The translations under genes and the position numbers were made by a program. Shown piece after piece: positions 49,598 through 56,777 of a stretch of DNA of 60,221 nt (positions are counted from its first letter, which is position 1; every line of letters starts with the position of its first letter). The notes beneath the pieces are model-generated. The model made no database searches, was not told the origin of the DNA, and was given only the letters and a program-made list of their open reading frames with translations. The DNA comes from Acidobacteriota bacterium (GTDB taxonomy: Bacteria > Acidobacteriota > Thermoanaerobaculia > Gp7-AA8), in assembly GCA_019244185.1 (NCBI GenBank), contig JAFATB010000007.1, positions 1 to 60,221 of the forward strand, in the 5' to 3' direction.

Positions 49598-50120
49598 GCG
49601 ACTTCTCCCGCGCCGAGAACCGCGGAATCCCGAACTCTCCTTCGAGCGACGCGAGCCGATCGATGTCGACCGGGCCGACGATGTTGACGACCGTGAACTC
49701 GTGCGGCTCGGCGGAGATGATGACGAGGCCGTTCACCTTGTCGCCGCGCATGTCGGCGAAGATGCTGACGTTCTCCTTCGTGCGGCTGCGCACGTTGACG
49801 AGCGGCTTCCAGTTCGCGCCGAGCTGCGAGCGCACGCGGTCGGCCGACGCGCGCGGGTCGTAGTCGCCATCGCTGCCGAAGTCGTAGCTGCGCACGTACA
49901 CGCCTTCGAGGTTGTGGATCATGTCGCGGACGTTCCGCTGATCCGCGTCGTCGTTGCTGAGAAACTTCGCGGCCATGCGGAGCATCGTGGCGTCGAGCGT
50001 GACGTCGACGACTTCATCCGCTTTGTCGGCGAGCCCTGGGAAGTCGAGGTTGATCTGTTGCGCCGCGGCGGGAAACGCGGCGGCGATGGTGAAGACGAGG
50101 ACGAGCAATCCGGTTTTCAT
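49590..50120 (-). CDS. DUF4252 family secreted protein (176 aa)
   Basis: A predicted exported protein. It begins MKTGLLVLVFTIAAAFPAAAQQ (signal peptide) with an AGGAG RBS. The body has the DUF4252-type blocks LEGVYVRSYDFGSDGDYDP and VNVRSRTKENVSIFADM, ending GLVIISAEPHEFTVVNIVGPVDID. Proteins of this family are found beside ECF sigma and anti-sigma genes in many bacteria, as here. Their biochemical role is not known; an envelope stress or regulatory role is guessed from position. Confidence 0.85.
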   Translation of the reverse strand: MKTGLLVLVFTIAAAFPAAAQQINLDFPGLADKADEVVDVTLDATMLRMAAKFLSNDDADQRNVRDMIHNLEGVYVRSYDFGSDGDYDPRASADRVRSQLGANWKPLVNVRSRTKENVSIFADMRGDKVNGLVIISAEPHEFTVVNIVGPVDIDRLASLEGEFGIPRFSAREKSHD

Positions 50121-50137
50121 GTTCTTTCTCCTGTGGT

Positions 50138-50446
50138 TCAGCGTTCCGATCCGATCCCGTGCACCTGCTGCCGCGCGTAGCGCATCTTCGCGCCGGCGAT
50201 GCGCATGGCGAGCAGCACCTGGTCGCGGGCGTGCTCGCCGCGACGCTGCTCGATGACGTGATGCGCGGTGTAGCCGCCGAGGAGCGCGGCCAGCGTGAGC
50301 GAGGCCGCCGCGGCGCGCCACCAGACGGGCCGCACGCGCCGCGCCTGCACGCCTTCGCGTTCGATGCGCTGCATCACGCGTCCGGCGAAGCCGGGAGGCG
50401 GCGGCGTGCGCCGCAGCGCGCGGGTCAGATCGCGTTCGAGGTTCAT
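50138..50446 (-). CDS. Probable anti-sigma factor, one membrane helix (102 aa)
   Basis: A short protein with an N-terminal helical region (MNLERDLTRALRRTPPPPGFAGRVMQRIE), one membrane helix (about 44-62, AAAASLTLAALLGGYTAHHV) and a cytoplasmic or periplasmic tail. This is the usual layout of small anti-sigma factors encoded next to ECF sigma genes; it lacks a zinc-binding ZAS motif. Its start is two bases after the sigma stop. Assignment is by position and topology, not by a motif. Confidence 0.7.
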   Translation of the reverse strand: MNLERDLTRALRRTPPPPGFAGRVMQRIEREGVQARRVRPVWWRAAAASLTLAALLGGYTAHHVIEQRRGEHARDQVLLAMRIAGAKMRYARQQVHGIGSER

Positions 50447-50448
50447 GG

Positions 50449-50988
50449 TCAGTGACTCTCCAGTTTTCTGCGCAACGCCTGCAGTGCGCGGTGCAGATGA
50501 CTCTTGACGGTGTTGACGGGCATGCCGACGATCCGGCAGATTTCGGCCGGATCGAGATCTTCCTGATAGCGCAGCGTGACGACGGCGCGCTGGACGTCCG
50601 GCAACTCGCCGACGAGCTGGCGCAAGCGCTTGTCGAGCAGCGGATCGGCCGCGTGCTCGCGCGCGGGCAAGTCTCCCGCGTCGTCGAGACTCACGGCTTT
50701 GAGCCGGCTGCGGCGCGTGACGTCGATGCAGCGCCGCGTCGCCACCTGCCGCAGCCAGAACAAGAGGTGCGACTCCGACTCGATCGTGGCGAGGTTGCGG
50801 TAGAGCTGCAAGAAGACGTCCTGCGCGATCTCTTCCGCCTTGCCGCGGTCGCCGAAGAAGTTCCAGGCCACGCTGTACACCATCGCCTCGTGCGTCTCGA
50901 TGAGCTCCGCGAAGGCGTCGTGATCGCCGCCGCGCGCTCTCGCGAGCACCGTGGGCATTGCGATCACTTCCGTGGCCATCGCCGTCAT
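50449..50988 (-). CDS. ECF sigma factor (RpoE-type, 179 aa)
   Basis: An extracytoplasmic-function sigma factor. Region 2 (about 14-82) is AFAELIETHEAMVYSVAWNF, AEEIAQDVFLQLYRNL and LLFWLRQVATRRCIDVTRR; region 4 (about 115-175) is LPDVQRAVVTLRYQEDLDPAEICRIVGMP with a helix-turn-helix ending NTVKSHLHRALQALRR. The start at 50988 is supported by a TATAGC box six bases upstream; a longer reading has no start signal. It heads the operon with the anti-sigma and DUF4252 genes. The regulon and the inducing stress are unknown. Confidence 0.92.
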   Translation of the reverse strand: MTAMATEVIAMPTVLARARGGDHDAFAELIETHEAMVYSVAWNFFGDRGKAEEIAQDVFLQLYRNLATIESESHLLFWLRQVATRRCIDVTRRSRLKAVSLDDAGDLPAREHAADPLLDKRLRQLVGELPDVQRAVVTLRYQEDLDPAEICRIVGMPVNTVKSHLHRALQALRRKLESH

Positions 50989-50994
50989 GCTGGA

Positions 50995-51002
50995 GCTATA
51001 TA
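50995..51002 (-). promoter_or_regulatory. -10 box TATATAGC for the ECF sigma operon
   Basis: On the minus strand TATATAGC lies 6-8 bases before the ATG at 50988, the second leaderless-style sigma factor gene in the window. Confidence 0.45.
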
Positions 51003-51089
51003 CGCAGGATTGCGGAATCGGGTGCAGGACGGCCGGAAAAGCGGCCGCGGCGTCCCTCTCATCAGCATCCACGGAAAAGGAGGAACGTC

Positions 51090-52106
51090 ATGCCATCCGC
51101 TTACCCGGACATCCACCCTTCTCTCCTCGGCGCGAAGGCCGAGGCCTCCGCGCTCTACCTGCGTCCGGGCGCGGAAACGTTCAGCGCGCGCGCCGCGAAA
51201 GCGGTCGTCGCCGCCGCCTCGCCCACCGGCAACATCGTGGCCGTCGGCGTCGGCGAGAAGGTCACGAAAGGGATCGCCACCGGCGTGCGCGCGGTGAAGG
51301 TGTTCGTGCGCGTGAAGTTCGCGAGCGAAGTCCTCAGCGACGACGAGCGCATCGCGCCGGCGATCAACGGCGTGCCCGTCGACGTCGAGCAGATCGGCAC
51401 CGTGCGCGCGTTCCGCGCGGAGACGCAGGGCGTGGTGATGCCGAACCCGCGCATCCGCCGCCGTCCCGCGCAGCCGGGCTGCTCGATCGGCTTCATCGAC
51501 GACGAGCTGGCGATGGCAGGGACGTTCGGCGCGCTCGTCAAACGCGGCACGAAGCTGTTCATCCTTAGCAACAACCACGTGCTCGCCAACGAGAACCAGC
51601 TGCCGGCCGGCGCGGCGATCGCGGAGCCGGGCACGCTCGATCACGGCCGCACGACGGACGCGATCGCGAAGCTCGCGCAGTTCATCGAGCTGAAGCTGCC
51701 GCCGCAGATGAACCGCGTCGACGCCGCGCTCGCCGAGGTGACGAAGCCCGATGCCGTGTCGCGCGACATCCTCTTCATCGGCGCGCCGCGCACGCCCGCC
51801 GCCGCGCGCATCGACATGATCGTGCAGAAGTTCGGACGCACGACGTCGTATCGCGCGGGACGCGTGATCAGCGTGGCCACGGACGTGAAGGTCGGCTACG
51901 ACATCGGCGAGCTGCTCTTTGAGAATCAGGTGATCGTGCAGGGACTGAACGGCCAGGCGTTCAGCGCCGCGGGCGATTCCGGCTCGCTCATCACCGAGCG
52001 CACGACGAACCGCGCGGTGGGACTGCTCTTCGCCGGCTCGTCATCGCACACGATCGCGAACCACGTCGAAGACGTCCTCGCCGCACTGCGCGTGCGGCTG
52101 GCGTAG
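51090..52106 (+). CDS. Cytoplasmic trypsin-like serine protease (338 aa)
   Basis: A serine protease of the chymotrypsin fold. Catalytic residues are His163 (LSNNHVLANEN), Asp211 (NRVDAALAEV) and Ser297 (AAGDSGSLIT); all are in the expected motifs. The N-terminal 110 residues form a separate alpha/beta domain (NIVAVGVGEKVTKG, VKVFVRVKFASEVL, VPVDVEQIG) whose pattern recurs in the small gene just downstream. No signal peptide or membrane helix is present, so unlike most such proteases it is probably cytoplasmic. RBS AAAGGAGG precedes the ATG; a longer ORF upstream is Arg/Pro-rich shadow. Substrate unknown. Confidence 0.88.
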   Translation: MPSAYPDIHPSLLGAKAEASALYLRPGAETFSARAAKAVVAAASPTGNIVAVGVGEKVTKGIATGVRAVKVFVRVKFASEVLSDDERIAPAINGVPVDVEQIGTVRAFRAETQGVVMPNPRIRRRPAQPGCSIGFIDDELAMAGTFGALVKRGTKLFILSNNHVLANENQLPAGAAIAEPGTLDHGRTTDAIAKLAQFIELKLPPQMNRVDAALAEVTKPDAVSRDILFIGAPRTPAAARIDMIVQKFGRTTSYRAGRVISVATDVKVGYDIGELLFENQVIVQGLNGQAFSAAGDSGSLITERTTNRAVGLLFAGSSSHTIANHVEDVLAALRVRLA

Positions 52107-52116
52107 GAGCGGACGA

Positions 52117-52329
52117 ATGGCCACCGAAGCAGACATCCGGCAACTGAAGCAGCGGCACGGCGCGAGGCTCCTCGAACATCCGAACGTCTCCGCCGTGGGA
52201 GTGGAGCGCGACGAAGGCGGCGGCTACGCGCTCACCGTCGACGTCCGCGGCGATGCGCAGGATCTTCCCGAGGAGCTCGAGGGGCATCGCATCCGCTACG
52301 TCACGCGCGGTCCGTACACGAAGCAGTAG
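52117..52329 (+). CDS. Small protein resembling the protease N-terminal domain (70 aa)
   Basis: A 70-residue protein (MATEADIRQLKQRHGARLLE...). Its middle, NVSAVGVERDEGGGYALTVDVRG, repeats the pattern of the protease domain NIVAVGVGEKVTKG...VKVFVRV, and EELEGHRIRYV matches AINGVPVDVEQI in order. It starts ten bases after the protease stop, so the two are probably one operon. By analogy with stand-alone propeptides, it may inhibit, chaperone or bind the protease; that is inference. RBS is weak. Confidence 0.65.
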   Translation: MATEADIRQLKQRHGARLLEHPNVSAVGVERDEGGGYALTVDVRGDAQDLPEELEGHRIRYVTRGPYTKQ

Positions 52330-52354
52330 ACGGATACGGTTCAGGGTTCGGTGG

Positions 52355-52360
52355 TAGGCT
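52355..52360 (+). promoter_or_regulatory. -10 box TAGGCT for leaderless VOC gene
   Basis: TAGGCT is seven bases before the ATG at 52368; no RBS is present. Confidence 0.45.
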
Positions 52361-52367
52361 GCCGATC

Positions 52368-52772
52368 ATGGCAAATGACACGCTCGACGGTCAGTGGATG
52401 GGCGTCTCGCTCACGGTGAACGATCTCGAAAGGAGCGTCGCGTGGTATCGCGACGTCGCGGGCTTCACGGTCGCGCAGACGCACGAGCGCGAAGGGAAGC
52501 TCGTCGCGGCGTCGCTGCGTGGCGGCAACGCGCGCATCCTCCTCGCGCAGGACGACGGCGCGCGCGGCGCAAACCGCGCGAAGGGCGAAGGCTTCTCGAT
52601 CATGGTCGTGACCGAGCAGAACATCGACGCGCTGGCGGATGGAATCCGCGCACGCGGCGGGACGCTGGCCGCGGAGCCGGCGGACATGCCGTGGGGCGCG
52701 CGCGTCTTCCGCGTGCACGACCCCGACGGCTTCCGCATCGCGATCTCCACGGACCCGCGACCGCAGAGCTGA
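52368..52772 (+). CDS. VOC-family (glyoxalase/dioxygenase superfamily) protein (134 aa)
   Basis: A single vicinal-oxygen-chelate domain: GVSLTVNDLERSVAWYRDVAGF (first strand and helix, quoted in part), RILLAQDDG, GFSIMVVTEQNIDALADGI and RVFRVHDPDGFRIAI (last strand with a likely Glu/His position replaced by Asp). Such proteins bind metals and act as lyases, dioxygenases or resistance proteins. The usual metal ligands (His, Glu) are not obvious here, so it may be a binding-type member. A second, unrelated-sequence VOC gene lies at 57282. Confidence 0.85.
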   Translation: MANDTLDGQWMGVSLTVNDLERSVAWYRDVAGFTVAQTHEREGKLVAASLRGGNARILLAQDDGARGANRAKGEGFSIMVVTEQNIDALADGIRARGGTLAAEPADMPWGARVFRVHDPDGFRIAISTDPRPQS

Positions 52773-52782
52773 GCCCTTCCGT

Positions 52783-52817
52783 TGCGGCTGCCGTGAACGA
52801 TGTCCAAGGCAGCCGCA
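52783..52817. terminator. Terminator between convergent VOC and cytochrome genes
   Basis: TGCGGCTGCC (52783-52792) and GGCAGCCGCA (52808-52817) pair perfectly around a 15-base loop. No T-tract. Position between converging stops (52772 and 52824) supports a shared terminator. Confidence 0.6.
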
Positions 52818-52823
52818 CGTGAA

Positions 52824-53282
52824 TCAGTGCTGCGGTTCGGGCGGCGGGGGCGGCGGCATCTCCGGCTGCATCTTGCCGCGGTGGCAGGTCCAGCAGCCGG
52901 CGCGCGCGGGCTGTTCGCTCGCCTCGCGCGGGAGCTTGGCGAGGTAGTCGTCGTTGATACGCATGACCATGCGGATCATCGTGCGGGCGACGTTCTTCTC
53001 GGGCTTGGTGTCGAGCGCGAAGTCGAGCTTCTGCGGATCGTTCGCGCTCGCGGCGTGGCAGCCGTCGCAGCGCGTGCCGAGGGAGCGGGAGAAGTTGCGC
53101 ATCGCGGCGATCAGCTCCTCGCGCGAGATCGTGGGCGGGAACACCTGCAGGTTGCGGAACTCCGATTTCGGTTTGGCGGCAGGCGTCGCGGCCGCGGCGG
53201 GCGCGGACGTCTGCGAAGTGGTCTGGCAACCGAACACCATCAGCGCGGCAGCGAGGAGAGCGAGCCCGTTTCGTCGCGTCAT
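52824..53282 (-). CDS. Dihaem cytochrome c lipoprotein, reaction-centre-cytochrome type
   Basis: A 152-residue predicted lipoprotein (lipobox VFGC, Cys19) with two haem c attachment motifs, CDGCH (72-76) and CWTCH (130-134). The context FRNLQVFPPTISREELIAAM and VARTMIRMVMRINDDYL is that of the photosynthetic-reaction-centre cytochrome subunit family, which in non-photosynthetic bacteria is a periplasmic electron carrier. The C-terminus ends in a run of six prolines. It is the last gene of the operon beginning at 55158; its start overlaps the zinc-ribbon gene stop by four bases (ATGA). Confidence 0.88.
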   Translation of the reverse strand: MTRRNGLALLAAALMVFGCQTTSQTSAPAAAATPAAKPKSEFRNLQVFPPTISREELIAAMRNFSRSLGTRCDGCHAASANDPQKLDFALDTKPEKNVARTMIRMVMRINDDYLAKLPREASEQPARAGCWTCHRGKMQPEMPPPPPPEPQH

Positions 53283-53833
53283 GCGCGGATCATAACGCGC
53301 GACCCCGCATCGCCGTCCAGACCCGCGAGCATCGCGTCGACTTCCGCGAGACGCTGGCGGACGGGAGCGGTGGCGGCGTCGCGCTCGACGACCGTGGCGT
53401 GCACGCGCGCGTCGCGCGCATTCACGCGGCGCCACGCGACGATCACGGCGACCGCGATCGTGAGCGCCATGGCCACGAGCACCTCCTGATCGCGGACCTG
53501 GATCTCGTCTTCGAGCCCGCGCCATCCGGCGATGAAGGCGCCGGCGAGATAGCCGGCGATGAACGCGACGGCGCCCCACTTCAATGCGCCGCCAAGCGGC
53601 GACGGCGCGGTGACGACGGCATCGTGCACGCGCGCGTCCCACTGCGCGAGCTGACCGACGAGGTGCTTCCGCTCGAGCTCGAGCGCCTCGCGTTGCCGCG
53701 GACCGAGCGGCACGCGCCCGCCGCAGTACGGACACGTGAGCCGCACGCGGCCTTCGCGATCGACGAGCTCCGCGCCGCAACGCGGACAGTCATTTCGTGC
53801 GCGATCGTCGCCGGCGCCGCCGTCTCCCGTCAT
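53279..53833 (-). CDS. Zinc-ribbon membrane protein with C-terminal coiled coil (184 aa)
   Basis: The N-terminus has four cysteines in a zinc ribbon (C16-PRC-G, C34-PYC-G). A short helix rich in Glu/Arg (RQREALELERKHLVGQLAQW) follows, then two membrane helices (about 82-104 and 117-134) and a C-terminal Glu/Arg/Ala helix ending VRQRLAEVDAMLAG. The gene at 57666-58163 encodes a protein with the same plan (cysteines 9, 12, 26 and 29, and VRKRLAEIDMLLAE at the end). Both ends overlap neighbours by four bases, so it is coupled with the amidohydrolase and the cytochrome. Function unknown. Confidence 0.75.
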   Translation of the reverse strand: MTGDGGAGDDRARNDCPRCGAELVDREGRVRLTCPYCGGRVPLGPRQREALELERKHLVGQLAQWDARVHDAVVTAPSPLGGALKWGAVAFIAGYLAGAFIAGWRGLEDEIQVRDQEVLVAMALTIAVAVIVAWRRVNARDARVHATVVERDAATAPVRQRLAEVDAMLAGLDGDAGSRVMIRA

Positions 53834-55158
53834 CGCGCCGATGGTAGCGCGACTTCCCCGCGGTGCACGACCGCTTCGATCGCGCGCGTGTTCGCAATCG
53901 ACGCGAGCGGGTCTTTCGACAGCAGAATGAGATCCGCGCGCAGGCCCGCGCGCACGGAGCCGAACTCGTGCTCGCGATGCAACGCGCGCGCGGCGTCGTA
54001 CGTGGCCATGCGCAGGATCGCCAGCGGCGGAATGCCGGCGTCGGCGAGCAGCTGCAGCTCGTCGTGCAGGCTCGCGCCGGGGACGATCCACGGCGTCGGC
54101 GTGTCGGTTCCCGCGACGAGATGCACGCCGCGGTCATACATCTTCTTCGTGAGGCCGAGCAGAATCGGCCATGCTTTCTGGCCTTCCGCGAATTGTTCGG
54201 GCGTCCAGTCGCCGGTGAAGTTCCCCGCCGTCCAGCTGCGGCGCACGCGCTCGGGCACGAGCGCGAGATCGGGGTTGCGCGTCCAGCGCGGATCGTGGCT
54301 CCACAGCTTCGTGTGCATGGCCATGAGCGTCGGATCGACGACGACGTGGTGCTCGACGATCGCGGCGATCATCTCGTCGATGGCGTCGTCGTCGAGATGC
54401 TCGAGCCAGTAGACGCGGCCGAACATCGAGTTCGGCATCGCGTCGCGATCGGCGGCGCGGACGTACTCGCGCGACCACGGCGCGGAGTGTTCGAGGCTGT
54501 CGATGCCGAGGCGCGCGGCGTCGGTCCAGGTGGTGCGCTGCACGTGACCGATGACGGGCAGGCCTTGCTTGTGCGCCTCGTCGACGGCGATGGCGACGAG
54601 ACCGGGCGGCATCGACGAGTAGACCTTGATCGCGTCGACGCCGGCTTTCGCCTGCCAGCGGATCTCCTCGCGCACGGCCGCTTCGTCGCGCACGATGACG
54701 AACGGCTCGGGATTGAAGTCGGAGCTGTTGAGGATGCGGCCGGCGGTGAAGATCGTCGGGCCTTCGAGCTTGCGCGCGCGCACGAGGTCGCGGAACAGCA
54801 CGGCGTCGGCGGTCGGCGCGCCGGGATCGCGCACGGTGGTAACGCCGAAACGCAGAAAGAGGCGGAGGTGCTCGAGCGTGGCGGCGCGGTCGTAGCGCGG
54901 CTCGATGTCGCCTTTGTCATTGACGATGTTGACGAAGAGGTGCGCGTGCATGTCGACGAGACCGGGGATGACGTACTTGCCGGTGGCGTCGATGACGCGC
55001 GCGTCGGGCGGATGGACGACCGTGGCGGAAGGCGCGACGTCGGTGATGGTCTCGCCGCGGATGACCACGTCGACGTTCGGCCGCGGCGGCGCGCCGGTGC
55101 CGTCGATGACGGTGGCGTTGTGGAGGATGAGCACCTGCGCGAGGATGAGGTGGAGCAT
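53830..55158 (-). CDS. Imidazolonepropionase-like metal-dependent amidohydrolase (442 aa)
   Basis: A PF01979-type hydrolase. The N-terminal LILHNATVIDGTG and the first metal motif VDMHAHLF (His-x-His) are followed by VIRDEAAVREEIRWQAKAGVDAIKVY (carboxylated Lys position K in DAIKVY), GHVQRTTW and SLEHSAPWS (His ligands) and VAGTDTPTPW (Asp). The C-terminal strand domain closes the barrel. A TTG at 55197 would add MPARRARPTIFIV, giving a better signal peptide (cleavage after ILA), but it overlaps a promoter and two operator sites and uses the rare ATA codon; ATG 55158 is preferred. Substrate not known (cyclic amide, peptide or organophosphate-like). Confidence 0.85.
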   Translation of the reverse strand: MLHLILAQVLILHNATVIDGTGAPPRPNVDVVIRGETITDVAPSATVVHPPDARVIDATGKYVIPGLVDMHAHLFVNIVNDKGDIEPRYDRAATLEHLRLFLRFGVTTVRDPGAPTADAVLFRDLVRARKLEGPTIFTAGRILNSSDFNPEPFVIVRDEAAVREEIRWQAKAGVDAIKVYSSMPPGLVAIAVDEAHKQGLPVIGHVQRTTWTDAARLGIDSLEHSAPWSREYVRAADRDAMPNSMFGRVYWLEHLDDDAIDEMIAAIVEHHVVVDPTLMAMHTKLWSHDPRWTRNPDLALVPERVRRSWTAGNFTGDWTPEQFAEGQKAWPILLGLTKKMYDRGVHLVAGTDTPTPWIVPGASLHDELQLLADAGIPPLAILRMATYDAARALHREHEFGSVRAGLRADLILLSKDPLASIANTRAIEAVVHRGEVALPSAR

Positions 55159-55159
55159 G

Positions 55160-55174
55160 ACTATGAAAATAGTA
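55160..55174. promoter_or_regulatory. BlaI-type operator site C, ACTA-N6-TAGT
   Basis: ACTA TGAAAA TAGT A. It contains the -10 box of the amidohydrolase promoter. Centre-to-centre distance to the next copy is 37 bases, and the bases following both copies (AGGTC) also match. Confidence 0.6.
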
Positions 55175-55197
55175 GGTCGCGCGCGCCGCGCTGGCAA
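55169..55197 (-). promoter_or_regulatory. Promoter of the amidohydrolase operon, TTGCCA-N17-TACTAT
   Basis: On the minus strand TTGCCA (55192-55197), a 17-base spacer, TACTAT (55169-55174). Transcription would start near 55162, leaving a leader of about four bases before the ATG at 55158. Two copies of the BlaI-type operator overlap it: one over the -10, one beginning at the -35. Confidence 0.65.
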
Positions 55198-55211
55198 CTA
55201 GTTTCGTAGTA
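55197..55211. promoter_or_regulatory. BlaI-type operator site B, ACTA-N6-TAGT
   Basis: ACTA GTTTCG TAGT A. It overlaps the -35 end of the amidohydrolase promoter and lies just before the stop codon of blaR1. A second copy lies 37 bases away. Confidence 0.6.
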
Positions 55212-55213
55212 GG

Positions 55214-56371
55214 TCAGCGCGCCGCGCGTGCCCATTCGGCGGAACGGGCCAAGTCGCCGGCGCGCTGGTAGGCGATGGCGGCGCCGAGGGCGCTCTCGCG
55301 CGGCTCGTAGCCGGCGTCGTAGGCGGCGCGGAACTCCTGCGCCGCGTCGGCGTTGTGGCCACCCCAGAGGAGCGAGAGGCCGCTGCCGTAATGCGCGGCG
55401 GCGTCTTCCGCGACGTCGACCGCGTCGACGGCGCCGCGCGCAGGCTGCATGAGCGCGATCGGTGCGAGGAGTACGACGCGGCGGACGAGGAGCGGTGACG
55501 CGGCAAGCGTGGTCGCAAGCGCGAGCACGAACGCGGACGCGAGCCGCAGACGCGTGAAGCGCGGCGACGCGTCGGGAAGCGCGAGGAGCGCTTCGACGCG
55601 ATGGGCGACGCTCGCCGGTTTCGCGATCGCGGCGGCAGCGAACGCATTCGGCCGCGCGCTTCCGAGCACGAGGCGCGCGAGCGCGGCGGCGTACGGTGCG
55701 CGGCCGTCGAGGCGCGAGGCGGCGACGTCGGACGCGAGCTCGCACTCGAACTCCATCCGCCGCGCCATCACGAACACGGCCGGATGAAAGAAGAAGAGCG
55801 CGCGCACGAGCTGCGCGGCCGCGCGCGTCCAGTCGTCGCGTCGCGCGGCATGCGCGAGTTCGTGCGCGAGGATGCGGTCGCCGTCGGCGCGTGGGAAGCC
55901 ATCGATGAACGCTTGCGGCACCAGCACCATCGCGCGACCGCAGCCGGCCATCAGCGGCGCGGGGACCGCGTCGCTCACGCCGCAGCCGACCGCGCGTTTG
56001 ACGCGCATCGACGCGCGCAGTGCGTCGATGCGCTGCTGGAGCTCGGGCGACGGACGCGCGCCGCGCTGCAGCGCGCGCATCCGCGAGTACGCGACGGCGA
56101 GGCGGACGAGGTGCAGCGTCGCGAGGGCGAGCCACGCAAGGACGAGCACGCGCGGAATGTTCGATGATGTCGTTGGCGGCGCGGCGCTCGCGACGCGCTG
56201 CACGGGCGCGAGCGCGACGCCCAACGACAGCACGGGCAGGAGCAACAGCGCGGCGGTCCAGATCGCGTGGCGCGTCGCGGGCACGCGCGAGCCGCGCGTC
56301 GTGAGCCAGGCGATGGCGAGGAGCAGCGGCGCGAGCGCGAGGGAGTTCGCGAGCGCGCCGGCGGCGATCAC
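55214..56371 (-). CDS. BlaR1-type M56 membrane metallopeptidase (385 aa)
   Basis: A membrane zinc protease of the M56 family, the sensor partner of BlaI. It has helices near 10-60 and 80-105, then the cytoplasmic peptidase with HELAH near 178 (metal His) and ECELASD near 210 (metal Glu). No penicillin-binding domain is seen; the C-terminal part (290-385) has TPR-like helical repeats after the third and fourth helices instead. It therefore probably senses something other than a beta-lactam. GTG start overlapping the stop of blaI (GTGA), so the pair is coupled. It would inactivate BlaI by proteolysis when a signal is received. Confidence 0.9.
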   Translation of the reverse strand: MIAAGALANSLALAPLLLAIAWLTTRGSRVPATRHAIWTAALLLLPVLSLGVALAPVQRVASAAPPTTSSNIPRVLVLAWLALATLHLVRLAVAYSRMRALQRGARPSPELQQRIDALRASMRVKRAVGCGVSDAVPAPLMAGCGRAMVLVPQAFIDGFPRADGDRILAHELAHAARRDDWTRAAAQLVRALFFFHPAVFVMARRMEFECELASDVAASRLDGRAPYAAALARLVLGSARPNAFAAAAIAKPASVAHRVEALLALPDASPRFTRLRLASAFVLALATTLAASPLLVRRVVLLAPIALMQPARGAVDAVDVAEDAAAHYGSGLSLLWGGHNADAAQEFRAAYDAGYEPRESALGAAIAYQRAGDLARSAEWARAAR

Positions 56372-56748
56372 GGCTTCCCTTTCTTCCGCAGCACCTTCAT
56401 GAGCGCGCTCACCTCGTCGGGCGTGAGGTCCTGCTCTTCGATCACGTTCAGCAGCAGGTCGTTGTGCGAGCCGCCGAACCAGCGCGAGACGAAGTGGCGC
56501 ATGGCCTTCCGCCGCACCGGCTGCTTCTGCACGACGGGGCGGTAGACGTACGCCCTCCCCTGCGCCTCGTGCGCGACGTAGCCCTTGGTCTCGAGCACCT
56601 GGATGGTCGTGAGGACGGTCGTGTAGGCCAGCTCGTGTTTGGCGAGCGCGCGGTGTACGTCGGCGACCGTCGCGCGGCCGAGGCGCCAGAGCACGTTCAT
56701 GATGCGCAGCTCGGCGTCGGTGAGCGTCGGACTCGCTTTGCGGGCCAT
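56368..56748 (-). CDS. blaI: BlaI/MecI/CopY-family repressor
   Basis: A 126-residue winged-helix repressor. The N-terminal DNA-binding domain reads LTDAELRIMNVLWRLGRATVADVHRAL and TTVLTTIQVLETKGYVAH (recognition helix), and the C-terminal helices (residues 85-126) make the dimer. Length and pattern are typical of the BlaI/MecI family. It is coupled with the M56 protease. Sites ACTA-N6-TAGT lie just upstream of its own start and over the next operon's promoter. The repressor is expected to be cleaved after signal sensing. Confidence 0.93.
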   Translation of the reverse strand: MARKASPTLTDAELRIMNVLWRLGRATVADVHRALAKHELAYTTVLTTIQVLETKGYVAHEAQGRAYVYRPVVQKQPVRRKAMRHFVSRWFGGSHNDLLLNVIEEQDLTPDEVSALMKVLRKKGKP

Positions 56749-56761
56749 CGGCCGTCGATGT

Positions 56762-56777
56762 TACTACGGAATTAGTT
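56762..56777. promoter_or_regulatory. BlaI-type operator site A, TACTA-N6-TAGTT
   Basis: TACTA CGGAAT TAGTT on the plus strand, 14 bases before the blaI start codon and overlapping the stop of the upstream membrane-protein gene and the likely blaI promoter region (TAACAT, minus strand). This suggests autoregulation. Confidence 0.6.

Noticed and set aside
55158..55197. Longer amidohydrolase beginning at TTG 55197 with a better signal peptide
   Set aside because: It would run through a promoter and two operator copies and uses the rare ATA codon; I kept ATG 55158 but flag this as the main alternative.
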